Positions 44,837 through 56,031 of a DNA stretch of 64,000 nt are shown here, one piece after another. The notes beneath the pieces were generated by a model that searched no databases, had not been told where the DNA came from, and saw only the letters and a program-made list of their open reading frames with translations. The stretch comes from Tuctoria greenei (Eukaryota; Streptophyta; Magnoliopsida; Poales; Poaceae). Positions within the stretch are counted from its first letter, which is position 1; the number at the start of each line of letters is the position of its first letter. Position numbers and translations under genes: made by a program. Location of the stretch: NCBI GenBank assembly GCA_036927565.1, contig JAYESD010000004.1, positions 86,990,942-87,054,941 on the forward strand, read 5' to 3'.

Positions 44837-46516
44837 TATAACACCCTCATTTTCATGCATCATGCCCTACATCCATCATTAAATATGTTTAATATTAAGC
44901 AACATAAAAAGAAACAAGTTTAAAATGAATTAGAAACAAAATCGCACTTAACAATTCTAGGAAGTGCGGACTAGTCCAATTTTGGTGCAGACTAGTCTGA
45001 TTTCTCTATGACTTCAAATGGACTTGTCCATTTTGCTGCGGCCAGTCTGTTTTTCCCTCTGGACACTTTCGGACTTGTCCAGCCCATAGTAGACTAGTCC
45101 GGTGTCCCAAATTGCTTGAAAATTTGCTAAGTCCCTGGACTTGTCCGGTGATTCAGCGGACTTGTCCGTTTTTCCTCTAACTAAAGTCGGACTTGTCCAA
45201 TTTTGGCCAGACTTGTCTGTTTTTCCCCTCTGCATAAGTTCGTACTTGTCCAATGTCCAGTCCGGACTTGTCCAATTTCTCTCTGTCCAACTTTGGACTA
45301 GTCCGACCCTTTTTGGACTTGTCCGATAAATCGCAACCCCAAGTTGATCTTTTGTTTCACGACTTGTTTCTTAGGTTTTACGTTAAGTGGGCCTAGGGAC
45401 GTCGTGCCTAACTCTTTTAGAGCCCACGTGGGACTCCAAACTGACCCCTACTCATATCAAACTCGAAATCCATCTAACCCTAGCCTCCACCTCTATATAA
45501 ACAACCCCACCCCTTGGCTTGACATCTATTTGCCACTTTTCCACCACACTCAAACCCTAGCTTGTGAATAGCCGCCACCAAGGAGGGAGAAAGAGATCTA
45601 GAAAAAGAAGAAGAAGATGAGGAGGAAATGAAAGAGGATCAAGATCTCCATCAAATTTTTGTTCTCCATCACCAATTCACCATCAAGTTCTTCATCAACC
45701 CTAGATCGTCAAGATCCAAGTGTTTCCTCCAAGATCCTTGATTCATTGAAGTTCTAAACACATGGTATACCTTCTATTCCCTTTTCCTTACGTGAATTTG
45801 ACCCCAAAACTCCAAATTCACATCGATATAGAAATCCTTGTTCGCTAGTTCTGCGAAGTGCGGACTTGTCCGGTCCCTAGCGGACTAGTCCGATTTTCCT
45901 GGTTAAATTGTGTTGAATTAATACCAAGTTAGATCAAATCAACCCCAAACCTGTGTATACATGTTAATAACCATTGTAATTGATTAATAAACATAATTAA
46001 CAACTTATTGACAAGTTTTGCTTCGCAATTGCATTAATCATGCATATCATGTCATATTGAGTAATGTATGTGCATCTATTGATTGTAGTTCTTGTTTTGT
46101 ATGTTTATTGTGCGGATTAGACGGATTTGCGCTAGATAGTGCCGCGGAGGATCTACAGCACCAAGAGTTTGAAGGCTTTGACCCGAACCAATCCTAAGAG
46201 CAATGAAAGTGTCCTTGAAGCATATTGATCCTGTTTTTAAATAAATGTTTTGTTTGCAAATTGCATGCTTGTGTCAATTTGATGAGAATCCTATGATAGG
46301 AAGTTTACTAGCTTTTTTAACTACCCTTGTCACCTGGAATATACGGTAGAGAGTCGGGAAGGGCTTTTTACCTTTTTGCTTCGCTTAATTAATTGGGATG
46401 GGAAGATAACTATACCACTTAACTTGGTTATGCATTGATGAGATTATGGTTAATATCAACTAGTTGATATGATGTGGTAATGGGTGATCTAAGCAAGCCT
46501 AGTATGTGGATGGGTT
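44837..46516 (+). repeat. 3' LTR of gypsy E, truncated
   Basis: It starts TATAACACC (first TG changed to TA) after the polypurine tract TTTTAAGGGGGG. It holds the palindrome array (44965-45331), a TATA box near 45492 and the two downstream palindromes (about 45855-45892). Similarity to other family LTRs ends near 46516, so the last 1.2 kb is missing. Confidence 0.87.
44965..45331 (+). repeat. array of GGACTTGTCC / GGACTAGTCC motifs, gypsy E 3' LTR
   Basis: Third family copy of the U3 array, about fourteen motifs in the same paired order as 28011-28374. Individual motifs have decayed at different places from the 5' LTR copy. Confidence 0.78.
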
Positions 46517-46808
46517 GCATGTGATACGTGTCGATCCGATACGGATGACACATTTCTATAGGTTATATATTTCTTTTCATTTTTATGTCATTTACGTGAA
46601 AGGAAAGAACGAGAAAGATAGAGGAAAGTTGGTCTTAGATGACACTTCTATGTCTAGATCTACCGTCCACACATGCGCGATTGATTGATGTCGTCCTCAC
46701 TATCACTGTTTGCTTCCACGTCGTCTCGATGCATACATTATGACTACAATCGTTTATTCGGCATGAACGCATTTAATGCCGTGCCGGGTCAGACTGAAAC
46801 CTGTTTAT
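46517..46808. other. unassigned stretch between two gypsy LTRs
   Basis: No similarity to any family in the window was recognised, and no open frame of note. An imperfect inverted repeat sits at its left end (GTGTCGATCCG, ATA, CGGATGACAC at about 46524-46547). It is the target of the solo LTR at 46809, and it begins exactly where the gypsy E LTR is broken. Confidence 0.4.
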
Positions 46809-49646
46809 TGTGACATCCGGTTCCGAAAATGAACCAAGTGAACGCATATGTGTGCCCAGGACGTTCAACACACATACACGAGTGCAATCACAACAGAGCA
46901 TACAGAAAATTACCACAGAACAAGATTAATTATTAAATTTTATTACACAATTCATAATATCCTCGAATGCAAGCTCTAATGATTATTAATGACAAGTTTG
47001 AACTAATGCAGCGGAAATAAACTAATTAAGCAACTAAGCAACTAAGCAGCATAAGCAAAAGTGTATAGTGCAGCTCCAACACTCCACAGGCAAAGCTGAT
47101 GGTAGACACGACCTAGAACTCCGCATTATCATCGTTATACTCCCAATCCTGACCTGCAACTGTTGGTGGGGGAACTGCAAGAGTGAGTACATGTCGTACT
47201 TAGCAAGTGTGGAAAGTATGACATGTAGCTGATACAAATGATGAATATAATAAAGGCTAAGTGTTGAAAAGTACATTAAAACATTTGAAAAACAATATAT
47301 TACATGTATGTGAAGTAAACCCATCATAAATCATGTAGTTATCATAATACCAGTCCATATCTTATTACCATCATCCATATTCTTGATTTCACATTACCAA
47401 TAACCATAATAAATAACATAAACCATAATACCATCCCATAACCATTACCAAACCATCTCAAATCCAAGTTTCCTCTAATCAAGTGAAGGTCCATGTTGCT
47501 CATAATCGGGAGCACAACTATCATGATAGTTTTAAGACACACTCTGCAGAGGTTGTACTACTTTACCCACGTGTTTGTGATTTCATCACCTTTCAGTGAC
47601 TAGAACCTCTATTATGCCATCTCACACTTTCGTCGGTGTGTGGCCAAAAGATCACAAAATAGCCTTTACAAAGGGATTAATAGCCTATTTAGACCCCACT
47701 GAGGTTTCACCGGTGGCGATGTCTCCAGCTGAGCACATCTTCAACCAAGGGCCCCCTCTTGTGCCATTCGGATCCCAGGGTAGTCCCACCAATCATCAAC
47801 AAACTCAATCTGACTACCCCTTCCCCGAGCATCCTTAATAGTCCAAATAGCACTGGCAAAGCCCTAATTAATCAGCTACGTCGCACCCATACTTGGCCTC
47901 GTGGTGGCACTGCAAATCTTGGATGGTCGCTCCACGAACCGATCCTTAGATCTAAAGCAAGCAAACCACCATAACATCCAACCCATCCACATACCAGGCT
48001 TGCTTAGATCACCTATTACCATATCATATTAACCAGTTCATGTTAACCATAATCTCATTAATGCATAATTAGATAGTATACTTGTTTTTCCATCCCAATT
48101 AATTAAGCGTAGCAAAAAGGTAAAAAGCCCTTCCCAACTTTCTACCATAAATACCAGGTGACAATGGTGGTTAAAAAAACTAGTAAACTTCCTATCATAG
48201 GATTTCCCATCAAATTGACACGAGCATGCAATTTTGCAAACAAAACACTTATTGTCAAAACAGGATCAATATGTTCAAGGACACTTGCCTTGCTCTTGGG
48301 ATTGATTCGGGTCAAAGCCTTCAAACTCTTGATGCTGGAGATCATCTGCAACGCTCTCTAGCGCAAATCCATCTAAACTGTGCAACAAACATACAAGACA
48401 AGAAACACAATCAAAGAGTGCCCAAATATTACCCAATATGACATGACATGCATGACTAATGCAAATGCAAGGTGGAACTTGTTAATGAGTTGCTTTTAAT
48501 ATTTACTAACTAATTCTAATAGCTTCTAACAAGTTTATACATGTTTGGATTTGATTCCATCTAATTTTATAATTAATTCAACACAATTTAACCAGGAAAA
48601 TCGGACTAGTCCGCTAGGGACCGGACAAGTCCGCTCTTCGCAGAACTAGCGAACTAGGGTTTTCTAGATTGACGTGAATTTGGAGATTTGGGGTTGAATT
48701 CATGTAAGGAAAAGGAAGTAGAAGGTATACCAGGTGTTTAGAACTCCAATGAATCAAGGACCTTGGAGGCAACACTTAGATCTTGACGATCTAGAGTTGA
48801 TGAAGAACTTGATGGTGAATTGGTGATGTAGAACGAAACTTGATGGAGATCTTGATCCTCTTTCGTTTCCTCCTCTTCTTCTTCTTGCTCTAGATCTACT
48901 TCTCCCTCCTTGGTGGCGGCTATTCATGATCTAGGGTTTGAGTGTGGTTGAAAAGTGGCAAATAGATGTCAAGTCAAGGGGTGGGGTTGTTTATATAGAG
49001 GTGGAGGATAGGGTTGGGTGGATTTCGAGTTTGAGATGAGTAGGGGTCGGTTTGGAGTCCCACAAGGGCTCTAAAAGAGTTAGGTACGACGTCCCTAGGC
49101 CCACTTAACGTAAAACCCAAGAAACAAGTCGTGAAACAAAATATCAACTCGGAGTCGCGATTTATCAGACAAGTCCGCAAAAGGGTCGGACTAGTCTAAA
49201 GTTGGACAGAGAGATATCGGACAAGTCCAAACCGAACATCGGACAAGTCCGAACTTATCGGCTGGTCAAAATCAGACAAGTCCGACTTTAGTCAGAGGGA
49301 AAAACGGACAAGTCCGCTAGAATATCGGACAAGTCTGGACACGTATAGGGACTTAGCAAAATTTCCAAGCATTGGAATATCGGACTAGTCCACACAAGAC
49401 CGAGCAAGTCCGAAAGTGCCCAGAGGGAAAAACAGACTGGTTTGTAGCAAAACGGATAAGTCTGATGGAACTCAGAGAGAAATCGGACTAGTCTGCACCA
49501 AAATCGGACTAGTCCACACTTCTCAGAATTGTTAAGTACGGTTTTTCTCTAAATTCATTTTAAACTTGTTCCTTTTTATGTTGCTCAATGTTAACCATAT
49601 TTAATGATGGATGCAAGACATGATGCATGAAAATGAGGCTGTTACT
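46809..49646 (-). mobile_element. solo LTR F of the Tekay-like gypsy family (2838 bp)
   Basis: A full-length inverted LTR: TGTGACATCC at 46809 is the complement of the LTR end, and GGCTGTTAC near 49645 is the complement of its start (last base changed). Identical 5-bp flanks TTTAT at 46804-46808 and 49647-49651 show an insertion that later lost its interior by LTR-LTR recombination. The palindrome array is at 49167-49517, with two more motifs at about 48598-48635. Confidence 0.88.
49167..49517 (-). repeat. array of GGACAAGTCC / GGACTAGTCC motifs, solo LTR F
   Basis: Fourth gypsy-family copy of the U3 array, here inverted, with about fourteen motifs. It keeps the paired spacing although the LTR is otherwise diverged from C and E. 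Confidence 0.78.
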
Positions 49647-49763
49647 TTTATTTACATATAGCAAGTAATCACACAAAAATATTAAATAACTATAATCTAA
49701 ATATCAATTAATCTAGACAATAAACAATGTAAACAAGAATATCAATTAATCTAAAAAAGACAT
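49647..49763. other. short A/T-rich flank between solo LTR F and Tat-B
   Basis: 117 bp of A/T-rich DNA with a short direct repeat (ATATCAATTAATCTA at 49702 and 49739). It ends in GACAT, the left half of the Tat-B target duplication. I see nothing coding. Confidence 0.5.
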
Positions 49764-50645
49764 TGTCGGTGTTTGGATCCGGCAGATCTCCCGACACTAC
49801 CTTTGGTAGATCGAGGAGTTGTAGTTCGGTAATGGGCGCGCAAAGATTCAAGAAGGTGAAAGACAATTGTACACAGAGATTTACGTGGTTCGGACCGCCT
49901 GGGCGTAATACCCTACTCCACGGGGTGTGTTGGTGTTGTATTAAGTGTGTGAGTCTAGAAGAAGCTCCAGAAGAAGAAGCTCGTCTAGCTCAGGGAGTTC
50001 AATAGTGGTCTGGAACCGTCCCTTTTGTATCATCGGCTAGTCCTTTTATAGTACAAGGACTGGTCGTTACACCGTTAGCCTGTCCCGACATGTGGCCCCA
50101 GCGGTTACACATGCTTGATACACAATTAATGAGGTTAATTACCCTTAATCGCCTGGTAACGGGCCTTAACAGTGTTGTTACCAGTATTAAGGGACATCCG
50201 ATCGTGTGTCATTAATATGGTATTAATGACACTTAATCGGGTCTTGAAGTCTTTGATTGCTCCTTGAAGGTCCGGAGCCGTTGGGGGGGGTCCACCAGCC
50301 TGATTGTTGAAGTTGAAGGTCCGACAGTCGCCACATGGCAGCTCCGGAGCTTACCGCCGTGGACTGGTAGATCCGGTGCTGTTGGACACGTGTTAGTACC
50401 GGAGCTTCCCTCTGTCTGGGTTAGGTCCGGGGGTGCCATACTGGTATTTCGTCCAGAGCTTCCCATGTGTGGGTGATAGCTCCGGTCTTACGATACACGT
50501 GGCGGCCCTAAAACTAACCATGTCGGGGAAGCAGGCCCGGTTAGGCCTGACATGTGGGGCCTTCATATGTCTTCAAATCTGGTAGATGGAGTTTCCTTGT
50601 GATCTTCGCAATCCCAAGGGGTATCCGGTACGGAGGGTACCGACA
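49764..50645 (-). repeat. 3' LTR of Tat-B (882 bp)
   Basis: The left LTR, with TATA-in-hairpin at 50039-50061 and the 12-bp inverted repeat at 50206-50232. The polypurine tract on the minus strand just inside reads GGGCCCAGGGGGCCAC. Confidence 0.92.
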
Positions 50646-51182
50646 GTGGCCCCCTGGGCCCACCTCTGGGAGAGACCTTTTGGATGAAGTCATTCCACTG
50701 GAGGTGGGTCCATTCTTCGGTTTTTGAGCCGTGTCTTCAAGGGTCTTCGGACGTGCCATTGGCGATATTTCGCAGTTAAACCTCCGCCGCCTGGCATATC
50801 CAGGAGGTGGCAGGTGAGATCTCAGCTTGCAGATCTCACACAATTGAAGGTCGCCGGTTCCCGATACGAAAATCGTATCGGTTCCGCGCGCCCTGTCAGG
50901 CCGCCGCCTTCGGGTTTCCCGCCTTTCATGATGACAACCGTTCGCCTGGGGTAAGAACCTCGACTTGATCGTCGGGGTGGCCCCGGGCCCCCTTGTCACT
51001 GGCGGGGTGAAGTTTTTGACTGGTATCGTCAGTTCCTCTGCAGTTTCCATCCAAGCGTTGCGAGTGCTTACTTAAGAAGGAAAGCATGCATCGTTTGGGG
51101 TTCTTTACGCCTTTCATTCGAACTTGCGCTCAAACCTTCCAAACTTTCACTTGCCTTTCCTCTCTTGCCTCGCTGTGCCGCG
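50646..51182 (+). promoter_or_regulatory. leader and putative promoter of the Tat-B antisense gene
   Basis: It has the same length (537 bp) as in Tat-A. Two hairpins are kept: GTGAGATCT...AGATCTCAC (50814-50839, 8-base spacer) and CCGATACGA/TCGTATCGG with an AAA loop (50861-50881), a perfect 9-bp inverted repeat. A pyrimidine-rich run precedes the ATG at 51183. No ATG lies in frame at the place of the longer Tat-A start, which supports 51183 as the start. Confidence 0.5.
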
Positions 51183-52565
51183 ATGGAGTTGGGTCTCCAC
51201 CAGAGCCGTCTGAAGACCGATGATGATTTGAAGAAGGTCCGGGCCCTCATGGGATGGTCCCCTGACTTCTTCAACAACTTGGTTCGCGCTGGCAAGCTTC
51301 TGTTCGAGAAGGAACACGTCGGCGACATGGTGTACTTCTCTGCGTACGCCATGGTGGGGCTGATCTCACCTTTCTCCTCTTTCTTTTTGATGCTGCTAGA
51401 CTTCTATGGTCTGTAGCTGTACCACCTTGGCCCCCACTCCATTATCCTGGTGTCAATATTTGTCCACTTCTGCGAGATGTGAGTGGGCATTCACCCCTGC
51501 ATTGAGCTCTTCTGCACCTTCTTCACTGTCCAAACCACAGGCAGGAGTGACGAGTACCTTGGCTTCTACTATTTTGTGAAGCGCAAGAAGTGCCCGTACA
51601 AGTACTTGCGGTCGTTCCCTTCTAGGAAGTGGGACAACAGGAAGAAGGATTGGATTTTCATCAGGGTGGAGGAGCACGAGAAGCTGGAGCTGCCGGAAGG
51701 CCTCCCCAACATTGACACTGCAGTTTGGAGTGAAGCTCTGGTGTTGTCAGATGCCTTCAACCCTGCTCTGACCAGGATCCACCTATGCGTGGAAGGAGGG
51801 GTGACTCCTCAGGTGATGTTTTGCAACTTCCTAACCAACAGGTGGGCTCCGCTGAAGAGGAGGGAGAAGCTTGCTTGGGCCCTCAACAGTATGCTGGACG
51901 ACGACCGGATCGAGACCGGTTTGAAGTCCAACATGGAGGGTGCAACTTTGGAGTTCCACCTCAAGAAGTTCCAGCACGGCATCGACATCGAGGGTGATGA
52001 CTTGGCTCCGCCGACAGCTTTCCTCCCTCTGAACATGGAGACAGAGTTCAGCAGGGAGCTCCGGTGGACGATGTCGGTGCTTGACGACCTTGGTGTTGTT
52101 GAGAGGCGTTTGACCACCGGGTTGGCGATCTCCGAAGCTCCTGAAGGCAGCTTCGTTCCTGCCCCTAAGCCAAGAACCGAAGTCTTAGGCAAGGGCAACG
52201 AGCAAGGAGTTGGCCGAGCCCTCGAGCCGTAAGAGGAAGCATGCCGATAGAAGGTCCGTCAGGCCTGCTTCTTCCGCGGTGGTTCCTTCTCCCCGGAGGG
52301 GGAGATCTACAACGGCGGCATCTACTCCAGCAGTGGCATCTTCCTGGGGCGCTAGCTCCGACCAGGTGACTCTAGTACCAGGTCCAGTTGAGGGCTCTAG
52401 GTCCGGAGGTACTTCCCGGTTGAGGGGGGCCACGACCTGGGTAACGCCGATAGCAGCAGCAAGCTCCGGGGGACCCTTCGAGACTACCACGCCAGTGGCG
52501 GCTGGGGCCAGTCCGGAGCGTCCGGAGAAGAGGTTCCGTGCTAACTGGTGCAGAAGCCTTCCGAG

Positions 52566-52642
52566 GTAATTTTTTATTTTTTACCTTAGTCAGTTGTTTT
52601 ATTGTTAACTGTATTTTGAGTTTCTTCGTCCTTCATCCACAG
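52566..52642 (+). other. intron of the Tat-B antisense gene
   Basis: 77 bp, GTAATT donor and TCCACAG acceptor, T-rich, at the same place and of the same length as 5797-5873 in Tat-A. Its borders are the only way to join the two long open stretches in frame. Confidence 0.78.
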
Positions 52643-52958
52643 CGTGCCTAAGAAAAGGGCTGAAGCTTCGGTCCCTGCAGCAGTGGTTGAGGCTGTGCAG
52701 GCTGAAGCTTCGGCTCCGATTCGAGCGCTGCCCCAAGAGGTGGCTGAGGCTGCGGCAGCCCCGGCGCTGGCTGTCGTGGTTTTGGACCTCGACTCATCCA
52801 TAGAAGCTCCCATGGTAGCGCCAGACCACAGGAATGAAGATGTACCAGCGGCGCCAGCCCCGGAGGTTGAAGCTCTGGGCTTGGATGCTGAGATGTTGGA
52901 TGCTCCGGCCATAGAGCCGGAGGTAGCTGCGATTCCGGCCCTAGGGACAGATGTTGTT

Positions 52959-53228
52959 GAAGCCCCGACAGCCGAGCCGGTGGTTGGTGAGGTCCCGGCA
53001 GTGGAGTCGGGTGTTGATGAAGCTCCGGCACTTGAGCCGGTTGTCGAGGAAGCTCCGGCAGTAGAGCCGGTTGCTGCAGAAGTTCCGGCTGTGGAGCTGG
53101 CCGTTGAAGAGGTTCCGGCGTTCGAGCCAGTTGCTGCGGAGGTGTCGGCGCCTGAGCCTTTGGAGGTCGAAGTGCCAGCGCCCAAGCCAGAGGCGAAGGA
53201 GGTGCCTGCGTCGGAGCCAGAAGTATCT
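52959..53228 (+). repeat. 30-bp coding minisatellite, nine units, in the antisense gene
   Basis: Units such as GAAGCTCCGGCAGTAGAGCC plus ten bases repeat in exact 30-bp steps from 52959. They encode EAPAVEPVVE-like decapeptides, with more diverged units at the right end (EVPAPKPEAK, EVPASEPEVS). Tat-A has none of these units at the matching place (near 6185). Confidence 0.85.
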
Positions 53229-54710
53229 TCTGCTCTGACCAAACCTTCAACACCCGCTCAAGAAGCGGTGATCCCGGAGGTGCCCGCTGCTGAGCCAGGG
53301 TGCCAAGATGAAGCTGCTGGCCCCCCGCCGGAGGGGCCAGTTGTTGATGACCTGGCGGCGGGACCTTCAGAGTCAATTCTGGAGGTCGGAACTTCTGCTG
53401 CAAGTACTTCCTTGGCGGTGGCCGAGGCTATCCCGGAGGACGGTCCTAGTGTCGTGGAAGCTCAGGGGACCACTCTTGTAGAGTGGGACCCAATTTTTGT
53501 TGCTGAAGATCCGCTGGAGCCAGCGGAGAGGACCCCAGCAGGTCCGGACCTGATCCCCCTATCATTGTCTATCGACAACGCCTGCTCCAGTATTCGCCAG
53601 GTCCAGCTGGCCTTCTACCACGACAGCAAGGCCCTCGAGGAGGAGCGCCAAACCCTTAGGAGGTGGCACAACCGACTCCATTTCGAGACCAAGCTGGCGC
53701 AGTTGAGGCTGGCTGACGACAAGGAGTGGGTACAAAGGGAGAAGGTCCGCCTGGAGTACTGGGGTAAGCTGTTGGATGAGAGGGAAAGCATGACGCGAAC
53801 CCTTGACAACCAGTCCCGGGCCATCTATGATCAGGCCAAGGCTGCAAATAGCATTGCGGATGATCGCCAGGAAAGGCTCGCCGCCATCCACGATAGTCTC
53901 GTCAAGCGCCGAAAGGCTCTTGAAGCGCGGGAGAGACGGCTCGAAGATGAAGAGCAGAAATTCCTGGAGCTGCGGGACGACCTCGTGAAGAGGGAGGAAG
54001 AGCTTGTCAAAAAGACAGCTCTGGCTGACAAGAGCCTCGAAGAACGCACCAAGAAATTGGAGGAGCATTGCGAGGAGGAGGAGAAGAAGGCCTGGGAGTG
54101 AGAGCAAGATCTCTACAAGCAGGAGAATGCCATCGCCGCCAGGGAGAAGAAAGTGTGGGGTCGGGAGAAAGATCTGGTCAACCGCCGGAATGAGATCCAC
54201 CTCCGGGAGGAAGAGCTCAGCAAACTCGAAAGGCAAGTTGCCGTAAAGATTCAGCAGAATGCCAAAGAGGTGGAGCGTCTTGCTCGGGAGAGCTCGGAGC
54301 TTGCGGTGGCCAAAAGATCCTTGGTGGAGATGCGTAGCGCAAGGGTTGTGGAGTCCCAACAAGTTTGGGACTTCCTGGGCAAGGCCAATGACGCGCTGAC
54401 GCCAATGGGCTTCAGCCCCGTGCGTCCGGATGATCCGGAGCCAGAGCTAGACCAGGCATTGGAGGCGCTGGGTTTGGCAGGCAACAAGCTCACCAAGATG
54501 GGTGATGTCACTGTGAACCAATTAGAAACATAGGGTCAGTCCCTGGCGAAGAACATCGCAGAGTTTGTGCTGATGTGCTACACCAACCGGGACCCTCAAT
54601 TCCCTCTGGACCCGGTGCTTGAAGGCCCTAGCAAAGGAGAGGGTGAAGCCGCCCGATCCAACGTGTCGGAGGTGGCCCAGAAGGTCGCCCAGTTCTTTCA
54701 TAGGGTCTAG

Positions 54711-56031
54711 GACCATCTCTCTATAGCTCCCGCTTGTATTCTCTCTTCTTCTTATCCAATTTTGTAATCTCTTGTCTCCAGATGAATGAAATCCAATTTT
54801 TTGTGAATTCGAATTTCATTTTTTGTCTTCAACACCACCTTTGTCTCACTTGGCCCCCTGGTGGATGTACACAATTTGATTGTAAACATGTACCAAGAGG
54901 ATGTAATAGTTGTTGAAGACTTGCGTGCTTCGAACTTGTAGAATGTAGGTCCGAAGTCTTCGATAGTGTAGGCCCCCTAAGGTTGTCGGAGCTTCGTGGC
55001 TCCGACATTGACCATTGTCGGAGCTTAGTAGCTCCGGTAGTAGTCACCATCAACGCGTAAAGCATCGATGGTTAGCCCTCTGGGGTGTCGAAGTTTGGTA
55101 GCTCCGGCAGTGACCTCTGTCAACACATGGTGTGTCAACGACAGACTCCACTTTAGAGTCTTTCCACCATCTTCACGTTTATGGCATGCCCCCAAGCTTT
55201 ACCGGAGCTGAGTAGCTCCAGTGATGCTTGATGTCAATATTTGAACATCGACCACAAGCCACCTGGGGGATGTCGGAGCTTTGGCAGCTCCAGCTTCATT
55301 CACCATCATCATGTAATATTTATTTTTCCTGCACACCGAAGTTAAGAAAAACAGTAAAAACAGTTTCCTATCTATAACTTCGTTGCGGTTTACTATTCCC
55401 GAGAAAGTTTTAAGTCGAACATAATTCTAAATATAATGAAGAGCGCCGTCTTGTTTCCTTCAGGTCCGATCATTTCTGGACTCGCCTTACTTTGGCCTGT
55501 CGGGGTATAGGTAGAGTGGCGTACTTAGGGTGCATGACCAGGCTAAGTCGATAGCACACTCTGGCCCTAGATTGGCTTGGCGGCATTCAGACGAGTAGGC
55601 CATCAACAATGTTTGAACCCGGAAGGATAGACAATGCAACTCGAATTGTACATGAACTGGTCGAGCTAAAGTTTCTTAAGAACTGCACAACTTTGTTATA
55701 GACAAGAAAGAGAAAAATAAAAAATACTGAGCCTGTACAAAGTAAATGCACGTGGAGTCTGTTTTCACACAATGATGTTTTTCATTATAGGTCCGGGGTA
55801 CAGAATAAACAAGTACACTCTTAGGGTACGGAACCAGGCTAAGTTTGTTTCGTTTCTCGTTTGACCCAAGGTAGCTAGCTACACCTTTAGTTCTGAGACT
55901 ATGACAAGTGTTGCATGGACGTTGCGGACCTAACTGGGTAGGTCCGACTGCCCTCTCGGAGGAGCTACCTGACTCTGTACAATGACTCTATAACATACAT
56001 CACGTGTAATTACAGACTCACCTCCGTGATA
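54711..56031. other. convergent 3' region of Tat-B with a hairpin series, no gene seen
   Basis: Counterpart of 7533-8853. Hairpins of the type GTCGGAGCTTAGTAGCTCCGG (stem GGAGCT/AGCTCC) recur between about 54988 and 55295, some with better stems than in Tat-A. A plant-like AATGAATGAAAT poly(A) context is at about 54783. No open frame is credible. Confidence 0.6.

Larger units (their letters stand above)
27884..46516 (+). mobile_element. gypsy element E (Tekay/Del-like), internally deleted, carrying nested copia D
   Basis: The 5' LTR starts at 27884, is split by copia D (29823-42005) and ends at 42976. The PBS is perfect for initiator Met (42979-42992). The internal part is only about 1.86 kb: a scrap of protease with an embedded Cassandra fragment, then integrase core and chromodomain. 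Gag, RT and RNase H are gone. The 3' LTR (44837 on) is cut off near 46516. The two E LTRs are closer to each other than to the LTR of C. Confidence 0.85.
51183..54710 (+). pseudogene. Tat antisense gene, copy B (gypsy-type transposon domain plus coiled coil), two exons
   Basis: Exon 1 is 51183-52565, the intron 52566-52642 and exon 2 52643-54710. Splicing joins the exons in frame (LPS, then VPKKRAEASV). The N-terminal part matches the Transposase_28-like domain of Tat-A. Exon 2 has nine 10-residue repeats (EAPAVEPVVE-like), then the coiled coil (EERQTLRRWHNRLHFETKLA on) and the conserved tail. Breaks: TAG at 51414-51416 (CAG in Tat-A), TGA at 51480-51482 (TGG in Tat-A), a 7-base insertion near 52200, TGA at 54099-54101 and TAG at 54531-54533. 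Conserved frame and splice sites in two separately decayed copies imply a protein-coding ancestor. Confidence 0.82.

Noticed and set aside
52586..53403. Ser/Thr/Ala- or Gln/Pro-rich minus-strand frames of 218-251 codons
   Set aside because: Complement of the 30-bp EAPAVEPVVE repeat region; low-complexity by-product.
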